Notes: generated by a model from the letters alone, not told the origin. DNA of 64,000 bases from Acinetobacter haemolyticus CIP 64.3 = MTCC 9819 (GCF_000369065.1 NZ_KB849800.1:450044-514043); one strand, 5' to 3'. Positions 25,434-35,124 are shown, counted from the first letter of the stretch. Numbers and translations are program-made.

Positions 25434-26711
25434 ATGGAAAATCAATATGATCTTGAGCAGTTAAGGAGGTCCAAAGAAGCACTTGAACAGCTTGTTGCTC
25501 AGCATTTTAAATCAGGACGGACACATCATGCTTTACCTCCAAAATTAGAACATGATTTTTGGAAGTTTAATCTTGAGCGGACACGTATCAACGCCATTCA
25601 GTTTTTTGGTCAGGGCGTAATTACTTATACGATTTTTGTTCTGCTGATTTTACCGTCTAACTATATCGTCATCCAAGGCACTGAAGATTTTCTTTCAGAC
25701 TTTGTATATAGCATACTCAGTTTGATTGTCGTTGGTTTGGCTTTATTTCTATTTTGGGCATTCGCTCGATTCAGAAAGTTTAGCCGTCTATTTTATCCAG
25801 CAGTCTGCACACTGGTTTTTTGTACAATTGTTTTTACATCTATTTTGATGATGAGTGTATCCAATGTCGTACTTCAAAATCAGGCAATGGTGTTGATTGC
25901 TTTTCTGTATATGCTTGGTTTTATTCTTAGCGGTATTAAACCATTACATATGCTGATCATAGGAACTTGTGCGGCAATAGTTATTCTATTTTTCCTCTAT
26001 TTATTTGATGTTTCTTATGATTTATTGATGATTGGTCGAACCTTTATTGGCAGTATTTTGTTGGGGTTTTCGATTAGCGTGATGTTGACTTCGAAAGAGC
26101 GTCGGATTTTTATAAAATCAAAAATTTCTGAGATTGATGAGAAAATATTACGCTTGCAGGCTTCAGAACTTTTACATTTAAGCCAACACGACGATCTAAC
26201 CAATGTTTCCAATCGCCGTACTTTTGAAGAGATGTGTACATATTATTATGACTTAGCATGCCAAGAACAAAAACCACTGGCTGTGTTATTTATTGATATT
26301 GATTATTTTAAAAACTATAACGATTTTTATGGACATCAAATGGGCGATCATGCGATCTCTGAGATCGCCAAGACAATCAAAGGTTCCATTCGACATATGG
26401 ATTTTATTGCACGTTATGGTGGAGAGGAGTTTGTGGTACTTTTACCTGAAACACCTGCACAAGGTGCATATGCTGTAGCTACAAATATTTATCGTGCAAT
26501 TGATCGGTTGATGATTCCACATGCAAAGTCCTTGGTATCTAATCATGTGACGATCAGTTTAGGTATCACCGTATTCAACGGTAATCGAGCGATTAGCCAA
26601 GAGCTGCTCATTGATACGGCAGATAAAGCACTCTATAGAGCAAAGCAATTGGGACGTAATCAGATTTATTATCAGCCTTTACCTAATCTTCAAGAGCATC
26701 TACAAAAATAA
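25434..26711 (+). CDS. Membrane diguanylate cyclase (GGDEF)
   Basis: A 425-residue protein with a cytoplasmic N-terminal segment, about six membrane helices between residues 55 and 220, and a C-terminal GGDEF domain. The active site is GGEEF at residues 329-333. The inhibitory site RHMD (320-323) lies five residues before it, so product feedback by cyclic di-GMP is expected. HDDLTNVSNRRTF and FIDIDYFKNYNDFYGHQ are the usual GGDEF leading motifs. The membrane part is not a recognised CHASE or MHYT domain, and its signal is unknown. It is a single gene with its own terminator. Confidence 0.9.
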   Translation: MENQYDLEQLRRSKEALEQLVAQHFKSGRTHHALPPKLEHDFWKFNLERTRINAIQFFGQGVITYTIFVLLILPSNYIVIQGTEDFLSDFVYSILSLIVVGLALFLFWAFARFRKFSRLFYPAVCTLVFCTIVFTSILMMSVSNVVLQNQAMVLIAFLYMLGFILSGIKPLHMLIIGTCAAIVILFFLYLFDVSYDLLMIGRTFIGSILLGFSISVMLTSKERRIFIKSKISEIDEKILRLQASELLHLSQHDDLTNVSNRRTFEEMCTYYYDLACQEQKPLAVLFIDIDYFKNYNDFYGHQMGDHAISEIAKTIKGSIRHMDFIARYGGEEFVVLLPETPAQGAYAVATNIYRAIDRLMIPHAKSLVSNHVTISLGITVFNGNRAISQELLIDTADKALYRAKQLGRNQIYYQPLPNLQEHLQK

Positions 26712-26745
26712 AAAACCGAATATCAGTGTTGATATTCGGTTTTTT
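26711..26745. terminator. Bidirectional terminator between the GGDEF and L,D-transpeptidase genes
   Basis: A 15-bp perfect stem (AAAAACCGAATATCA with its complement) around GTGT, with A and T tracts on both sides. It serves both convergent genes. Confidence 0.9.
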
Positions 26746-26766
26746 AATATTTTGGGATGATACAAA

Positions 26767-28014
26767 TTATTCTAAGAAGCGAACTGTTACACCAGCACGT
26801 ACTTTATTACCAAGATCATTTGCGTCCCAGTTGGTTAGACGAATACAACCATGTGAAGCATTTTTAGAGATCATTGATGGATTTGGAGTACCGTGGATGC
26901 CGAATGATTTTTTGCTCAGACCAATCCAAATGTTACCTACAGGGCCATTTGGACCCGGTGGCAGTGACAATGGTTTAAGGTTTTTACCTTGGACAAAGTT
27001 AGATGGTGAGTAGCTATACCATGGGTTTTTAGCAACACCAGTTACTTTGTAAGTACCTGTTGGAGAAGGCGTGCTTGTACTGCCAATTGTTGCAGGAAAC
27101 GAAGCGATCATTTGATTGCGACTGTTAAATAAATACAGTTGTTTTGCACCTTTGTGTGCAACGATTAAATGAATATCTTCAGGTAAATCATTACGGACAT
27201 TGGCTACAACAATTTTTTCACCCACCTTGTTAAAGTTTGCTCTAGGATTAAGCTGTCTTAGAAAACGCTCATCCATATGGAACTTTTCACCTAACATTTC
27301 AGTTACGCGGGTGTAATACAATCCTTTCATTTTTGCTTGTAAAGCATAGTCTGTTGGAATTGATTCAGCATAGGGACCTTTGAGGTCCGCTTCTGTAATT
27401 GTATATTCAACATAAGCAGGTTTAGTTTGTTTCGCTACTAAGGCATCCCATGTTTCTTTGGTGAGTTGTCCTGTAGGCGTTAAACCATTCATCTGTTGAA
27501 ATGATGCAATTGCTTTTAACGTGTTTTGACCATTAGAACCATCGATTGCACCAGGTGAAGCATGTGCGTTATTCAACATAACATGAGCACGCGCATACAC
27601 AGGTAACTGGCGTCTAGGCATGTCTTCATACCATTCAGCCGAATTAATTGCATCCATAGTCCAAGATGCAGGAACTTCAGGTGCTTGAGATGGTGTTTTA
27701 GTCGCTGTTGTCGCTGTGTCTAGCGTAGCTTCGCGTGCTGGTGCAGCTGTTACAGGTACTTCAGGCGTGTTTTCTATTGTTTGAGCAACATTGGCTGCTG
27801 GATTTGGGCTAAGCTGTGGCTCAGATGCAGCAGAAGAAACAGCACTACTGCTTGATGCGGTATAATCAATTGCCAAAGGATCAATCGGATCTTGGACTGC
27901 GGAAATTTTTTGCGGTTTTAATGGTTGCTCAGTTGTTGGCGCAGCAAAAGCAACATTAGCAAGAATACAACTTAAACTCATAGCGAGTAATGAGCGAACA
28001 AACATGTAATTCAA
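26767..28014 (-). CDS. Secreted L,D-transpeptidase (YkuD) with peptidoglycan-binding domain
   Basis: A 415-residue protein. The signal peptide ends VAFA near residue 24. An Ala/Ser/Thr-rich linker runs to about 110. A PG_binding_1-like domain follows (IDGSNGQNTLKAIASFQQMN, about 155-180). The C-terminal YkuD domain carries GSTSTPSPTGTY and HGTPNPSMISKNASHGCIRL, with catalytic Cys at about residue 390. Such enzymes make 3-3 cross-links or exchange D-amino acids in peptidoglycan. Acinetobacter baumannii has a housekeeping enzyme called LdtJ; this could be its counterpart, but I cannot confirm it. Single gene, convergent with the GGDEF gene. Confidence 0.88.
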   Translation of the reverse strand: MNYMFVRSLLAMSLSCILANVAFAAPTTEQPLKPQKISAVQDPIDPLAIDYTASSSSAVSSAASEPQLSPNPAANVAQTIENTPEVPVTAAPAREATLDTATTATKTPSQAPEVPASWTMDAINSAEWYEDMPRRQLPVYARAHVMLNNAHASPGAIDGSNGQNTLKAIASFQQMNGLTPTGQLTKETWDALVAKQTKPAYVEYTITEADLKGPYAESIPTDYALQAKMKGLYYTRVTEMLGEKFHMDERFLRQLNPRANFNKVGEKIVVANVRNDLPEDIHLIVAHKGAKQLYLFNSRNQMIASFPATIGSTSTPSPTGTYKVTGVAKNPWYSYSPSNFVQGKNLKPLSLPPGPNGPVGNIWIGLSKKSFGIHGTPNPSMISKNASHGCIRLTNWDANDLGNKVRAGVTVRFLE

Positions 28015-28202
28015 CCTTAAGAATTATTCATATTGAGATATAAGACTTTGCAAGTATTACAGAAAATACTCAAGCTTGCAGTAGCAATTTTGTGACCAGA
28101 CAATTTTTTCGTCATCAAAATGGATCAACGGTATACGTGGTTATATATCTTAGGTGATTTTTGTTATGATGCTTTCCACATGAAAGATTATAGAGATTGG
28201 TA

Positions 28203-29276
28203 ATGACAACGTTGAAAAATGATCGTTTCTTACGAGCTTTGCTACGTGAACCTGTAGACACCACGCCAGTATGGATGATGCGTCAAGCAGGGCGTTATTT
28301 GCCAGAATATCGAGAAACTCGTGCAGAGGCAGGGGATTTTCTTTCTTTATGTAAAAATACGGATTTTGCTTGTGAAGTGACATTGCAGCCTTTACGTCGT
28401 TATGCACTTGATGCCGCAATTTTATTTTCAGATATTTTAACTGTGCCAGACGCGCTCGGTCTAGGATTGTACTTTGAAACCGGAGAAGGACCAAAGTTCC
28501 ATAAAACAGTCCGTACCGAACAAGATGTCGCAAATCTACCTAAGTTAAATGCAAAATCTGATCTTGCTTATGTAATGAATGCTGTTTCAACAATTCGATC
28601 TGCTTTAAATGGACAAGTACCATTGATTGGTTTTTCTGGTAGTCCATGGACTTTGGCAACCTACATGATTGAAGGCGGATCGAGTAAAGAATTTCGTTTT
28701 ACCAAGCAAATGATGTACGCACAACCTGAAGTGCTACATGCATTGCTTGATCACCTTGCGGATTCAGTCATTGATTATTTAAATGCACAAATTGATGCGG
28801 GTGCTCAGGCAATCCAAATTTTTGATAGTTGGGGTGGCGCACTTGCGCATCGTGAGTATGTTGAATTTTCATTGAATTATATGACCAAGATCATTGCTGG
28901 GCTTCAACGTGAAAAAGACGGAAAGCGTATCCCGATTATTGTTTTCACCAAAGGTGGTGGGCAGTGGTTAGAAACCATGTTGACGACGGGTGCGGATGCT
29001 TTTGGTCTTGATTGGACAACACCGTTATATACGGCACGTGATGTTGTTGCTGGTCGTGCTGCGCTACAAGGGAACTTAGATCCAGCTGTACTTTATGGTT
29101 CTGCTGCTTCTATTGAGAAATCTGTTAAAGCGATGCTTGATGATGCATATCAAAATGGTGAAAAGACAGGCTATATTGCAAATCTAGGTCATGGAATCAC
29201 ACAGTGGGTTGATCCTGCTCAACCCAAGATTTTTGTTGATACAGTGCATGAATACAGTGCGAAATATTTGGGTTAA
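28203..29276 (+). CDS. hemE: Uroporphyrinogen decarboxylase HemE
   Basis: A 357-residue cytoplasmic enzyme that decarboxylates the four acetate groups of uroporphyrinogen III to coproporphyrinogen III in haem synthesis. [19 protein letters not shown] (about 24-42) is the N-terminal signature with the catalytic Arg. [12 protein letters not shown] includes the essential Asp, and [17 protein letters not shown] is the second family signature. Start at ATG 28203 gives MTTLKNDRF; an upstream TTG is two codons earlier. The stop codon sits at the foot of the terminator stem. Confidence 0.97.
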   Translation: MTTLKNDRFLRALLREPVDTTPVWMMRQAGRYLPEYRETRAEAGDFLSLCKNTDFACEVTLQPLRRYALDAAILFSDILTVPDALGLGLYFETGEGPKFHKTVRTEQDVANLPKLNAKSDLAYVMNAVSTIRSALNGQVPLIGFSGSPWTLATYMIEGGSSKEFRFTKQMMYAQPEVLHALLDHLADSVIDYLNAQIDAGAQAIQIFDSWGGALAHREYVEFSLNYMTKIIAGLQREKDGKRIPIIVFTKGGGQWLETMLTTGADAFGLDWTTPLYTARDVVAGRAALQGNLDPAVLYGSAASIEKSVKAMLDDAYQNGEKTGYIANLGHGITQWVDPAQPKIFVDTVHEYSAKYLG

Positions 29277-29317
29277 ATGATTAGAGGCTGAAATGCCATC
29301 AAATCCTAATCATTTTT
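29276..29317 (+). terminator. Terminator after hemE
   Basis: AATGATTAG (29276-29284) pairs with CTAATCATT (29306-29314) and is followed by T tract; the loop is 21 bases. Confidence 0.65.
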
Positions 29318-29331
29318 GAAAGGTTTATTTT

Positions 29332-30126
29332 GTGCCGTTATTTTTAATCTCACTCGATTTCATGACTAAGGCAGCTTCTGCTGCCTTATTTGGTATATTG
29401 CTTTTAATTGCTTTCGCAGTCACAGCACCGATGGGAAGCCATGAATATTATGGCTTTTTTCGTTATGACTATTTGTTATTTTATGCATTGATTATCCAAG
29501 TTTGTTTGATCTATTTAAAGTTGGAATCATGGGCAGAAGCAAAAGTGATTGCTTTATTCCACATCCTTGCAATGGGGATGGAAATATTTCTTACGCACCC
29601 TGCAATTGCTTCTTGGCAGTATCCACAGCCTGCGGTATTTAAATTACTGACAGTTCCTTTATTTGCTGGCTTTATGTATTCAGCCGTGGGAAGTTTCTTT
29701 GCACGTTCTTTACGACTTTATCAAGTTTCTTTTGAAAACCTGCCCACTTTTAGCAATATGTTGTTATTGGCAGTATTGTCTTATCTCAACTTTATGACAA
29801 AATTTTTCATTCCAGATATTCGTATAGGATTGTTTATTTGGAGTGTGATGATTTTTTGGAAAACGAAAATATATTTCCAACTAAAGCAACACCGTTTCAA
29901 TGTCCCGATGTTGCCAATTTTATTATTGCTCGCATTTATCATTTGGGTTGCTGAAAATATCAGTACCTTTTACAAAATTTGGCTATATCCAAGTCAAGTC
30001 GATGCTTGGCATATGGTTGGATGGGGTAAATTAGGCTCTTGGTATCTATTATTGTTATTGAGTTTAGTACTTGTACTTAAAATATTAGGTGTTCGTGATC
30101 GAAAAGGAGTTTGGAAATTACATTAA
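29332..30126 (+). CDS. DUF817-family integral membrane protein
   Basis: A 264-residue inner-membrane protein with about eight hydrophobic helices. Family-like segments are MEIFLTHPAIASWQYPQP, FAGFMYSAVGSF, and WVAENISTFYKIWLYP near the C-terminus, which I recognise as DUF817 (YoaT-like). No function is established for the family. The start is GTG at 29332. It lies after the hemE terminator and before a DUF3015 gene with its own upstream region, so it is probably monocistronic. Confidence 0.72.
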   Translation: MPLFLISLDFMTKAASAALFGILLLIAFAVTAPMGSHEYYGFFRYDYLLFYALIIQVCLIYLKLESWAEAKVIALFHILAMGMEIFLTHPAIASWQYPQPAVFKLLTVPLFAGFMYSAVGSFFARSLRLYQVSFENLPTFSNMLLLAVLSYLNFMTKFFIPDIRIGLFIWSVMIFWKTKIYFQLKQHRFNVPMLPILLLLAFIIWVAENISTFYKIWLYPSQVDAWHMVGWGKLGSWYLLLLLSLVLVLKILGVRDRKGVWKLH

Positions 30127-30247
30127 TACATTTTTTCAGTTTGTATAATGGATAATATAGATATTCAAACGGTGATTTATTAATATTTCAGTAATATTAA
30201 AAATTTTATTTGCTAAAAAACCTGAACCTCGCTATTTTAATCTGTGT

Positions 30248-30263
30248 CTGTGAGATGTCACAG
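30248..30263. promoter_or_regulatory. Inverted repeat upstream of the DUF3015 gene
   Basis: CTGTGA, spacer GATG, TCACAG, a perfect 16-base dyad 53 bases before the start codon. It resembles a CRP/Vfr half-site pair but with a 4-base instead of 6-base spacer, so the cognate regulator is unclear. Confidence 0.35.
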
Positions 30264-30315
30264 CACATTAGTAATAACAAATACTAAAGAATAATTGATA
30301 CTGGAGACTTTTCCG

Positions 30316-30786
30316 ATGTTAAAAAAAATTGCATTAGCTGCATTACTCGCTGCTGGTTCAACTGTCGCAATGGCTGATAATGATGTAGGTTGTGGTGTTG
30401 GTACACAAGTATGGGCAGGTAAAAAAGGTGTGGGTCCTAAAATCCTTGCTGCAACGACCAACGGTATTTTTACTAACCAATTACTCGGTATTACTTTTGG
30501 TACATTGGGCTGCCGTCAAGGTGGAACAGTGACTGCACAAGTGGTTCAGTTCACCAATGAAAACTCTGAATCTTTGGCGCGTGATATGGCAGTTGGTCAA
30601 GGCGAAAGCTTAAATGTCCTTGCTGAACTTATGCAAATTAAATCTGAAGACAAAGCACGTTTCTTTGCAGTTTCTAAAGCAAACTTTGCTGAGATTTATT
30701 CAAGCAAAAACCAAAACACAATCCAAGTTTTGGATTCTTTACAAAACGTAATGTCAAATGATGATGTATTAAAAGCTTACGTTTAA
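30316..30786 (+). CDS. Secreted DUF3015 protein
   Basis: A 156-residue protein. The start is placed at ATG 30316 (MLKKIALAALLAAG), giving an ideal signal peptide ending VAMA near residue 20, with CTGGAGAC upstream; an upstream in-frame TTG adds seven unlikely residues. The mature part begins DNDVGCGVGTQVWAGKKG and has ILAATTNGIFTNQLLGITFGTLGC, the DUF3015 pattern with two conserved Cys likely forming a disulfide. Function unknown. The next gene is a DUF4105 protein, an association I believe recurs in Pseudomonadales. Confidence 0.82.
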   Translation: MLKKIALAALLAAGSTVAMADNDVGCGVGTQVWAGKKGVGPKILAATTNGIFTNQLLGITFGTLGCRQGGTVTAQVVQFTNENSESLARDMAVGQGESLNVLAELMQIKSEDKARFFAVSKANFAEIYSSKNQNTIQVLDSLQNVMSNDDVLKAYV

Positions 30787-30799
30787 TCTATCGCATTTA

Positions 30800-30827
30800 A
30801 AAACCCTGTCCCTGTGACAGGGTTTTC
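30800..30827 (+). terminator. Terminator between DUF3015 and DUF4105 genes
   Basis: AAAACCCTGTC (30800-30810), five-base loop, GACAGGGTTTT (30816-30826). It may attenuate rather than fully end transcription, because the next gene starts 43 bases later with no obvious strong promoter. Confidence 0.75.
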
Positions 30828-30868
30828 TTATACCTAATCTGAATTATATTTAAAATATTTGTTGCTGA

Positions 30869-32749
30869 ATGAAATTTTTAACTTTTGCGATTACTGTTTT
30901 TTTATCTCATATTGCACATGCCGCGATTGAGCCAAATATCAATAATTACCAGCAACTTGCTGAACAGAAAAAATTAGACCAACATATTACGTGGCAGCGT
31001 TTAATGTATGCTGAGCAGGCCAAAAAAAGCGAAGTCACATATACAGGATATTTTTATGCCAATGATGGGCAAATAAACTTACTCAATGAGTTAAAAGCAG
31101 ATATTCAGGCCTTATTTATAGCATCTGATGATAATCAATCCATTCGTTGTAAATTTCCTGCACGAAGTCGTTGGTTGATACAACAGTTAAACATCGACTC
31201 AAAACAGCTTCCAGCGGTGAATTGTCCTGAATTCGATGAATGGATCAATCAAATTAATCCTCATAAAGCAACCTTGATCTATGCAACTGATTTTATGGGG
31301 AATCCGAGCTCTATGTTTGGACACACCTTATTGCGTTTAGATCCCAAAGATCAACAACAATTAAACTTAGTCTCTTATGCAATTAATTATGCGGCAACGG
31401 TAAATAATCAAGACAATTGGTCTTATGCATGGAAGGGTTTAACTGGCCAATATCCTGGCGAATATTCTTTGATGCCATATTACCGTAAAGTAAAAGAATA
31501 TGGTGATTTTGAAAGTCGTGATTTATGGGAATATGAGCTCAATTTGACATCAGAAGAAACACGATTCTTAGTTGAGCATATTTGGGAAATGCAACATGTA
31601 AGTTTCCCTTACTATTTTGTGAGCGATAACTGTGCATATCGTTTACTCGGGTTAATTGATTTAGTTCGTCCAAATCTCAATCTAAAGGCTCAATTTAATT
31701 ATGCAGCGATTCCAATTGAGACACTCAAAGCGGTCGATCAGCAGAAATTAGTAAAAGAAGTTGTTTATCGTCCAGCATTAGAAACACAGTTACTATCTCA
31801 AGCAAAACAACATGGAAGCAGTTTGGCAAAAGTTGCTCACAAAGTTGCATTCACACCGATAGAGCAAGTGTCTGAAATTTTGCAACCTTATGAAATGCGC
31901 GATCAAGCCAAAATTCTTGAAATGGCTTATGATGATTTATATCTAAAATATATTAGTCATAAAGCCGATGCTGATTTTGCACCTATACATTTGCGCCAGT
32001 TACTCGCAAAGCGTAGTCAGATTCAGATAGATAAACAACGTCAAGAACCACAAAGACCTTCGATCCAGCCTGTTGAAGGACATCATGCTCGAAATATTTC
32101 TGTGAACGTTGGAGAGGTGCAGGGCAAAACCTTTATTGAGCTCGGTCATCGTCAAGCTTATCATGACTTAATTGATCCATCGGGTGGTTATCGTTTAGGG
32201 ACTCAATTACTTTTTCTAAATGGTGCGCTGCAATATCGAGAGGATAAACTTAAACTTGAGCATTTAGATTTGCTCGCTGTTAATTCATATAACCCAATTC
32301 AACCCTTTAAAGCGCCTTTAACTTGGGGTTTTAATTTAGGTTGGAAACAAGAGGCGATTGAGCAAGGTGATTTTACAGATCAATCCCAACATGGCGTCAT
32401 GAATTTAAATATGCAAGTGGGCTACAGTTTAGCGGATGATGATCGTAAACACTTGTGTTATGCACAAGTACAAGGGCATTTACAGGGTGGTAAAGCACTT
32501 GAAAAAGGTTGGCGGATAGGGGTAGGGCCAACACTTGGGTGTATGAATCAGTGGACCAATCAAGTCAATAGCCTATTGCAAGTCGAGCTACCGTACTGGG
32601 AAGATCAAAATCAATGGGGACTGAGGGTAGGAACACAAGTTCAGTATAGTTTAAATGCCAATAACGCCATCCGCTTAAATTGGAAATATGAACAACAAGA
32701 TCATAAAGACTGGAATAAATTGGGTTTGGCTTTTATTCGTTTCTTTTAA
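30869..32749 (+). CDS. Periplasmic DUF4105 protein with C-terminal beta-rich region
   Basis: A 626-residue protein with a short signal (AHAA near residue 18). The central DUF4105 core (about 130-270) contains DFMGNPSSMFGHTLLRLDP and, later, YYFVSDNCAYRLLGLIDL. A His and a Cys after Asn recall a papain/NlpC-like arrangement, so a hydrolytic or acyl-transfer role is possible but unproven. The C-terminal 200 residues alternate polar and hydrophobic residues and end in a Phe, like outer-membrane beta strands (FIRFF). It follows the DUF3015 gene by 82 bp and is likely functionally paired with it. Confidence 0.75.
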   Translation: MKFLTFAITVFLSHIAHAAIEPNINNYQQLAEQKKLDQHITWQRLMYAEQAKKSEVTYTGYFYANDGQINLLNELKADIQALFIASDDNQSIRCKFPARSRWLIQQLNIDSKQLPAVNCPEFDEWINQINPHKATLIYATDFMGNPSSMFGHTLLRLDPKDQQQLNLVSYAINYAATVNNQDNWSYAWKGLTGQYPGEYSLMPYYRKVKEYGDFESRDLWEYELNLTSEETRFLVEHIWEMQHVSFPYYFVSDNCAYRLLGLIDLVRPNLNLKAQFNYAAIPIETLKAVDQQKLVKEVVYRPALETQLLSQAKQHGSSLAKVAHKVAFTPIEQVSEILQPYEMRDQAKILEMAYDDLYLKYISHKADADFAPIHLRQLLAKRSQIQIDKQRQEPQRPSIQPVEGHHARNISVNVGEVQGKTFIELGHRQAYHDLIDPSGGYRLGTQLLFLNGALQYREDKLKLEHLDLLAVNSYNPIQPFKAPLTWGFNLGWKQEAIEQGDFTDQSQHGVMNLNMQVGYSLADDDRKHLCYAQVQGHLQGGKALEKGWRIGVGPTLGCMNQWTNQVNSLLQVELPYWEDQNQWGLRVGTQVQYSLNANNAIRLNWKYEQQDHKDWNKLGLAFIRFF

Positions 32750-32755
32750 AAAGAT

Positions 32756-32800
32756 AATTGTTGAAGTGTGATCCTTAGGGATGCTTACACTTCAACAATT
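32756..32800 (-). terminator. Terminator of folE-cupin (3' arm overlaps coding)
   Basis: A perfect 14-bp stem (32756-32769 with 32787-32800). On the minus strand it is followed by ATCTTTTT. One arm lies inside the last codons of the cupin gene. Confidence 0.7.
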
Positions 32801-33147
32801 ACATAGTATTTTTTAACTGTTTCAACCACTTCAAATGTACCTACAAATGCAGGAGGAATAATGCCTGCATTTCCAGCTGTCACTTCAACAAATGAAGCTG
32901 TTTTGGCATCGTGGATTCGCACGACACCTTCAATGACTTGAAAGAACTCTTGTTTATTGTCCGCAAATTGGATATTCCAAGCTCCCACCTCACACTGCCA
33001 AATTCCACAGTCCATATGAGGATGCTCATATAGACTATAAGTCAGGCGTTTTGGATTTCCCGTGACCAGACGATCGGGACGTGGGTAATCAATACTCGCT
33101 TCAGGTTGAGATAATTCACCAAAACCTGCTAAGTGAAGAGATGACAT
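32785..33147 (-). CDS. Small cupin-domain protein (cupin_3/DUF861 type)
   Basis: A 120-residue single-domain beta-barrel protein. NKQEFFQVIEGVVRIHDAK has the second half of cupin motif 1, and GNAGIIPPAFVGTFEVVE is the turn and motif 2. The HxH metal pair of motif 1 is not present and only the Glu remains, so metal binding is doubtful. The GIWQCEVGAWNIQF start is typical of DUF861 proteins, which are often annotated near amino acid or purine breakdown. Here it follows folE by 14 bp and is surely in the same transcript. Substrate unknown. Confidence 0.75.
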   Translation of the reverse strand: MSSLHLAGFGELSQPEASIDYPRPDRLVTGNPKRLTYSLYEHPHMDCGIWQCEVGAWNIQFADNKQEFFQVIEGVVRIHDAKTASFVEVTAGNAGIIPPAFVGTFEVVETVKKYYVIVEV

Positions 33148-33161
33148 GGTTAATGCTCAGT

Positions 33162-33716
33162 TTAATAACTTTCTGGAACGGCACTTAAAAACTCACGACG
33201 TGCATCTTTGTCTGTTTTAAAATCACCCACAAAAGAAACGGTACGTGTAGTTGACTCTTGTTTGCCAACACCACGCATCATCATGCACATATGCGCTGAG
33301 TCGATCACTACAGCTACACCACGCGCTTGAGTGACTTCTGCAACCGCTTCTGCGATTTGCTGAGTCAAATTCTCCTGAATCTGTAAACGACGTGCAAACA
33401 TTTCAGTAATACGTGCAAATTTTGATAATCCGAGAACCTGACCTTCAGGCAAGTAGGCAATATGCACACGCCCATAAAATGGAAGCAGGTGATGCTCACA
33501 AAGTGAATAAAATTCGATATTTTTAACCAATACCATTTCATGGTTATCGGATGGAAAGACAGCACTATTTGTTACTTCAGCAAGCGTTTTGCTATAGCCA
33601 GAAGTTAAAAATGAGAAAGCTTTAGCCGCACGCATAGGTGTATCTTGTAGACCTGGGCGAGTAAGATCTTCACCAACGGCAGTTAAGATATTTGCGTACG
33701 ATTGCTGCATAGACAT
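33162..33716 (-). CDS. folE: GTP cyclohydrolase I FolE
   Basis: A 184-residue enzyme that converts GTP to dihydroneopterin triphosphate, the first step of folate synthesis. Zinc ligands are visible in [12 protein letters not shown] and [13 protein letters not shown], and [15 protein letters not shown] [12 protein letters not shown] is the N-terminal family segment. [10 protein letters not shown] is the C-terminal substrate segment. Start taken at ATG 33716 (MSMQQSY); the in-frame GTG four codons earlier has no ribosome-binding site. Ribosome-binding support for 33716 is also weak. Next gene on the strand is the cupin. Confidence 0.93.
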   Translation of the reverse strand: MSMQQSYANILTAVGEDLTRPGLQDTPMRAAKAFSFLTSGYSKTLAEVTNSAVFPSDNHEMVLVKNIEFYSLCEHHLLPFYGRVHIAYLPEGQVLGLSKFARITEMFARRLQIQENLTQQIAEAVAEVTQARGVAVVIDSAHMCMMMRGVGKQESTTRTVSFVGDFKTDKDARREFLSAVPESY

Positions 33717-33800
33717 AACAATGTTCACTTAGGTGGGTTGAACAAAACGGGAATTGTATCAGAAAACCGCTAGAAAAATTAACTTTGATCTAAGTACCGA

Positions 33801-34490
33801 TTATTGTTTGTACTTTGGGTTCTTTTCTGCACGTTTTAATAGTACTAAAACTGCGCCAGTACCACCTTGGTTTTCAGGGGCGCTGACAAATGCCAGTACA
33901 TCACGGTGTTGTCTGAGCCAACCGTTTACATAGGTTTTTAAAATCGCTTCTGGGCCTTTTCCATGTACGATTTTGATGACATTTTGATTTTCGTCTTTGG
34001 CCATCTGAATGATTTGCAAAACTGCTGCGCGTGCTTGTTCAACGGTACAACCGTGTAAATCCACCGCTTCAAACCAGCGAATTTTACCTGCTTTTAAATC
34101 TTCAAATACTTTGTGCTGTAGTGTCGCAATGCGATAACTAAGAGCAGCTTGGCTTGCCACAGGATTTAAAATCGCTTGAGTATCCGAAATCTCAGTAAGT
34201 TCTTGCTCAGCACAACCTTCTGCTGCTGCGCGCTTTGCCAAAATTTGGGCATCTACTTTCTTTGAAGGTTTAGTCCGAAGCTGTGCGATATTGCCATTAT
34301 CAATCGGTTTTACACCCGACAGTGCTTTTTTAAAAAGCTCGGTATCTTCCAATTCTTCTTCAACCGCCTGAGCTTTTTTTGACTCAGCTTGTTGACTAAG
34401 TTTGCTGGATTGAGGATTTGCGATCTGCTTTTTAAAGGCTTTCAGTAAATTAAACTGATCTTTAGAAAGCGATGAATCATGTTTACTCAT
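33801..34490 (-). CDS. Smr (small MutS-related) domain protein
   Basis: A 229-residue protein. The N-terminal half is charged and helical (KDQFNLLKAFKKQI and Glu/Ala-rich stretches). The Smr domain is at the C-terminus (about 135-222) with VDLHGCTVEQARAAVLQI and KIVHGKG, the DLHG and HGxG nuclease motifs. The family includes SmrA/SmrB; SmrB cleaves mRNA at collided ribosomes. Start is ATG 34490 (MSKHDSSL); an upstream in-frame Met would add 26 unlike residues. Single gene, independent of folE by an apparent 84-bp gap. Confidence 0.85.
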   Translation of the reverse strand: MSKHDSSLSKDQFNLLKAFKKQIANPQSSKLSQQAESKKAQAVEEELEDTELFKKALSGVKPIDNGNIAQLRTKPSKKVDAQILAKRAAAEGCAEQELTEISDTQAILNPVASQAALSYRIATLQHKVFEDLKAGKIRWFEAVDLHGCTVEQARAAVLQIIQMAKDENQNVIKIVHGKGPEAILKTYVNGWLRQHRDVLAFVSAPENQGGTGAVLVLLKRAEKNPKYKQ

Positions 34491-34650
34491 AATTTTATGG
34501 AAATATGCAAGATACGAGAGAGGTGTAAAATTATAGTCCGAATCTACTGGAATTTGAACTAAATACATTCATGGAGGTTAATATTACATTTGAGAGAAAA
34601 TCAAAAATCTAAGTTAAAATATTGACTTAATTGTATATAGTCTACTTTAT

Positions 34651-35124
34651 TCAGTTGGGTTTATATAATCTATATCGGATAAAAAGTTGATTATCTATTG
34701 TGACTTCACCATCAAATTTGAACCCTAATAAATAAATCGCTTTTAGTTTATTTCTTGAAGGTGGGAGCAAAATCGTGATGGAATTAAATTTATATTCATT
34801 AAAGGCTATATTAACAATTTGCTTGAAAATTTTCTTACCAAGCCCCCAATATCGTGGATGCAGAACTAAAGCTAAATCTGGATCACCATTTTCAAACTGT
34901 AGTCCTCCCCAACCAACAAAATTATCGCCAAGCAAGAATGCCCAAATACCATAACCGTATTCATCCCAATGCTTTTCTTTAGCCTTCACCCAAGCAATGC
35001 ATTGTTGGTGGTCGAAAACAATATCTTGTGCTAAAGGCATTTGTTCAAGCACACGTTCATTCGTATTTATTTCAATAATATCTTTAATGTCAATATGGCT
35101 TAAACGTTCAAAATGGATACTCAA
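34651..35124 (-). CDS. GNAT acetyltransferase (RimJ/RimL-like)
   Basis: A 157-residue Gcn5-related N-acetyltransferase. GYGIWAFLLGDNFVGWGGLQ forms strands 2-4, DLALVLHPRYWGLGKKIFKQ is motif A with the acetyl-CoA pyrophosphate loop (R-x-W-G-L-G), and AIYLLGFKFDGE is the final Y/GF motif. RimL-type proteins acetylate protein N-termini or small molecules. The substrate cannot be inferred. It stands alone in an AT-rich stretch between the Smr gene and trpC, with more A/T in third positions than its neighbours, so a recent acquisition is possible. Confidence 0.82.
   Translation of the reverse strand: MSIHFERLSHIDIKDIIEINTNERVLEQMPLAQDIVFDHQQCIAWVKAKEKHWDEYGYGIWAFLLGDNFVGWGGLQFENGDPDLALVLHPRYWGLGKKIFKQIVNIAFNEYKFNSITILLPPSRNKLKAIYLLGFKFDGEVTIDNQLFIRYRLYKPN

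Noticed and set aside
28150..28533. A 127-codon open frame antisense to hemE
   Set aside because: It overlaps the conserved hemE N-terminal signature; the product has no family features.
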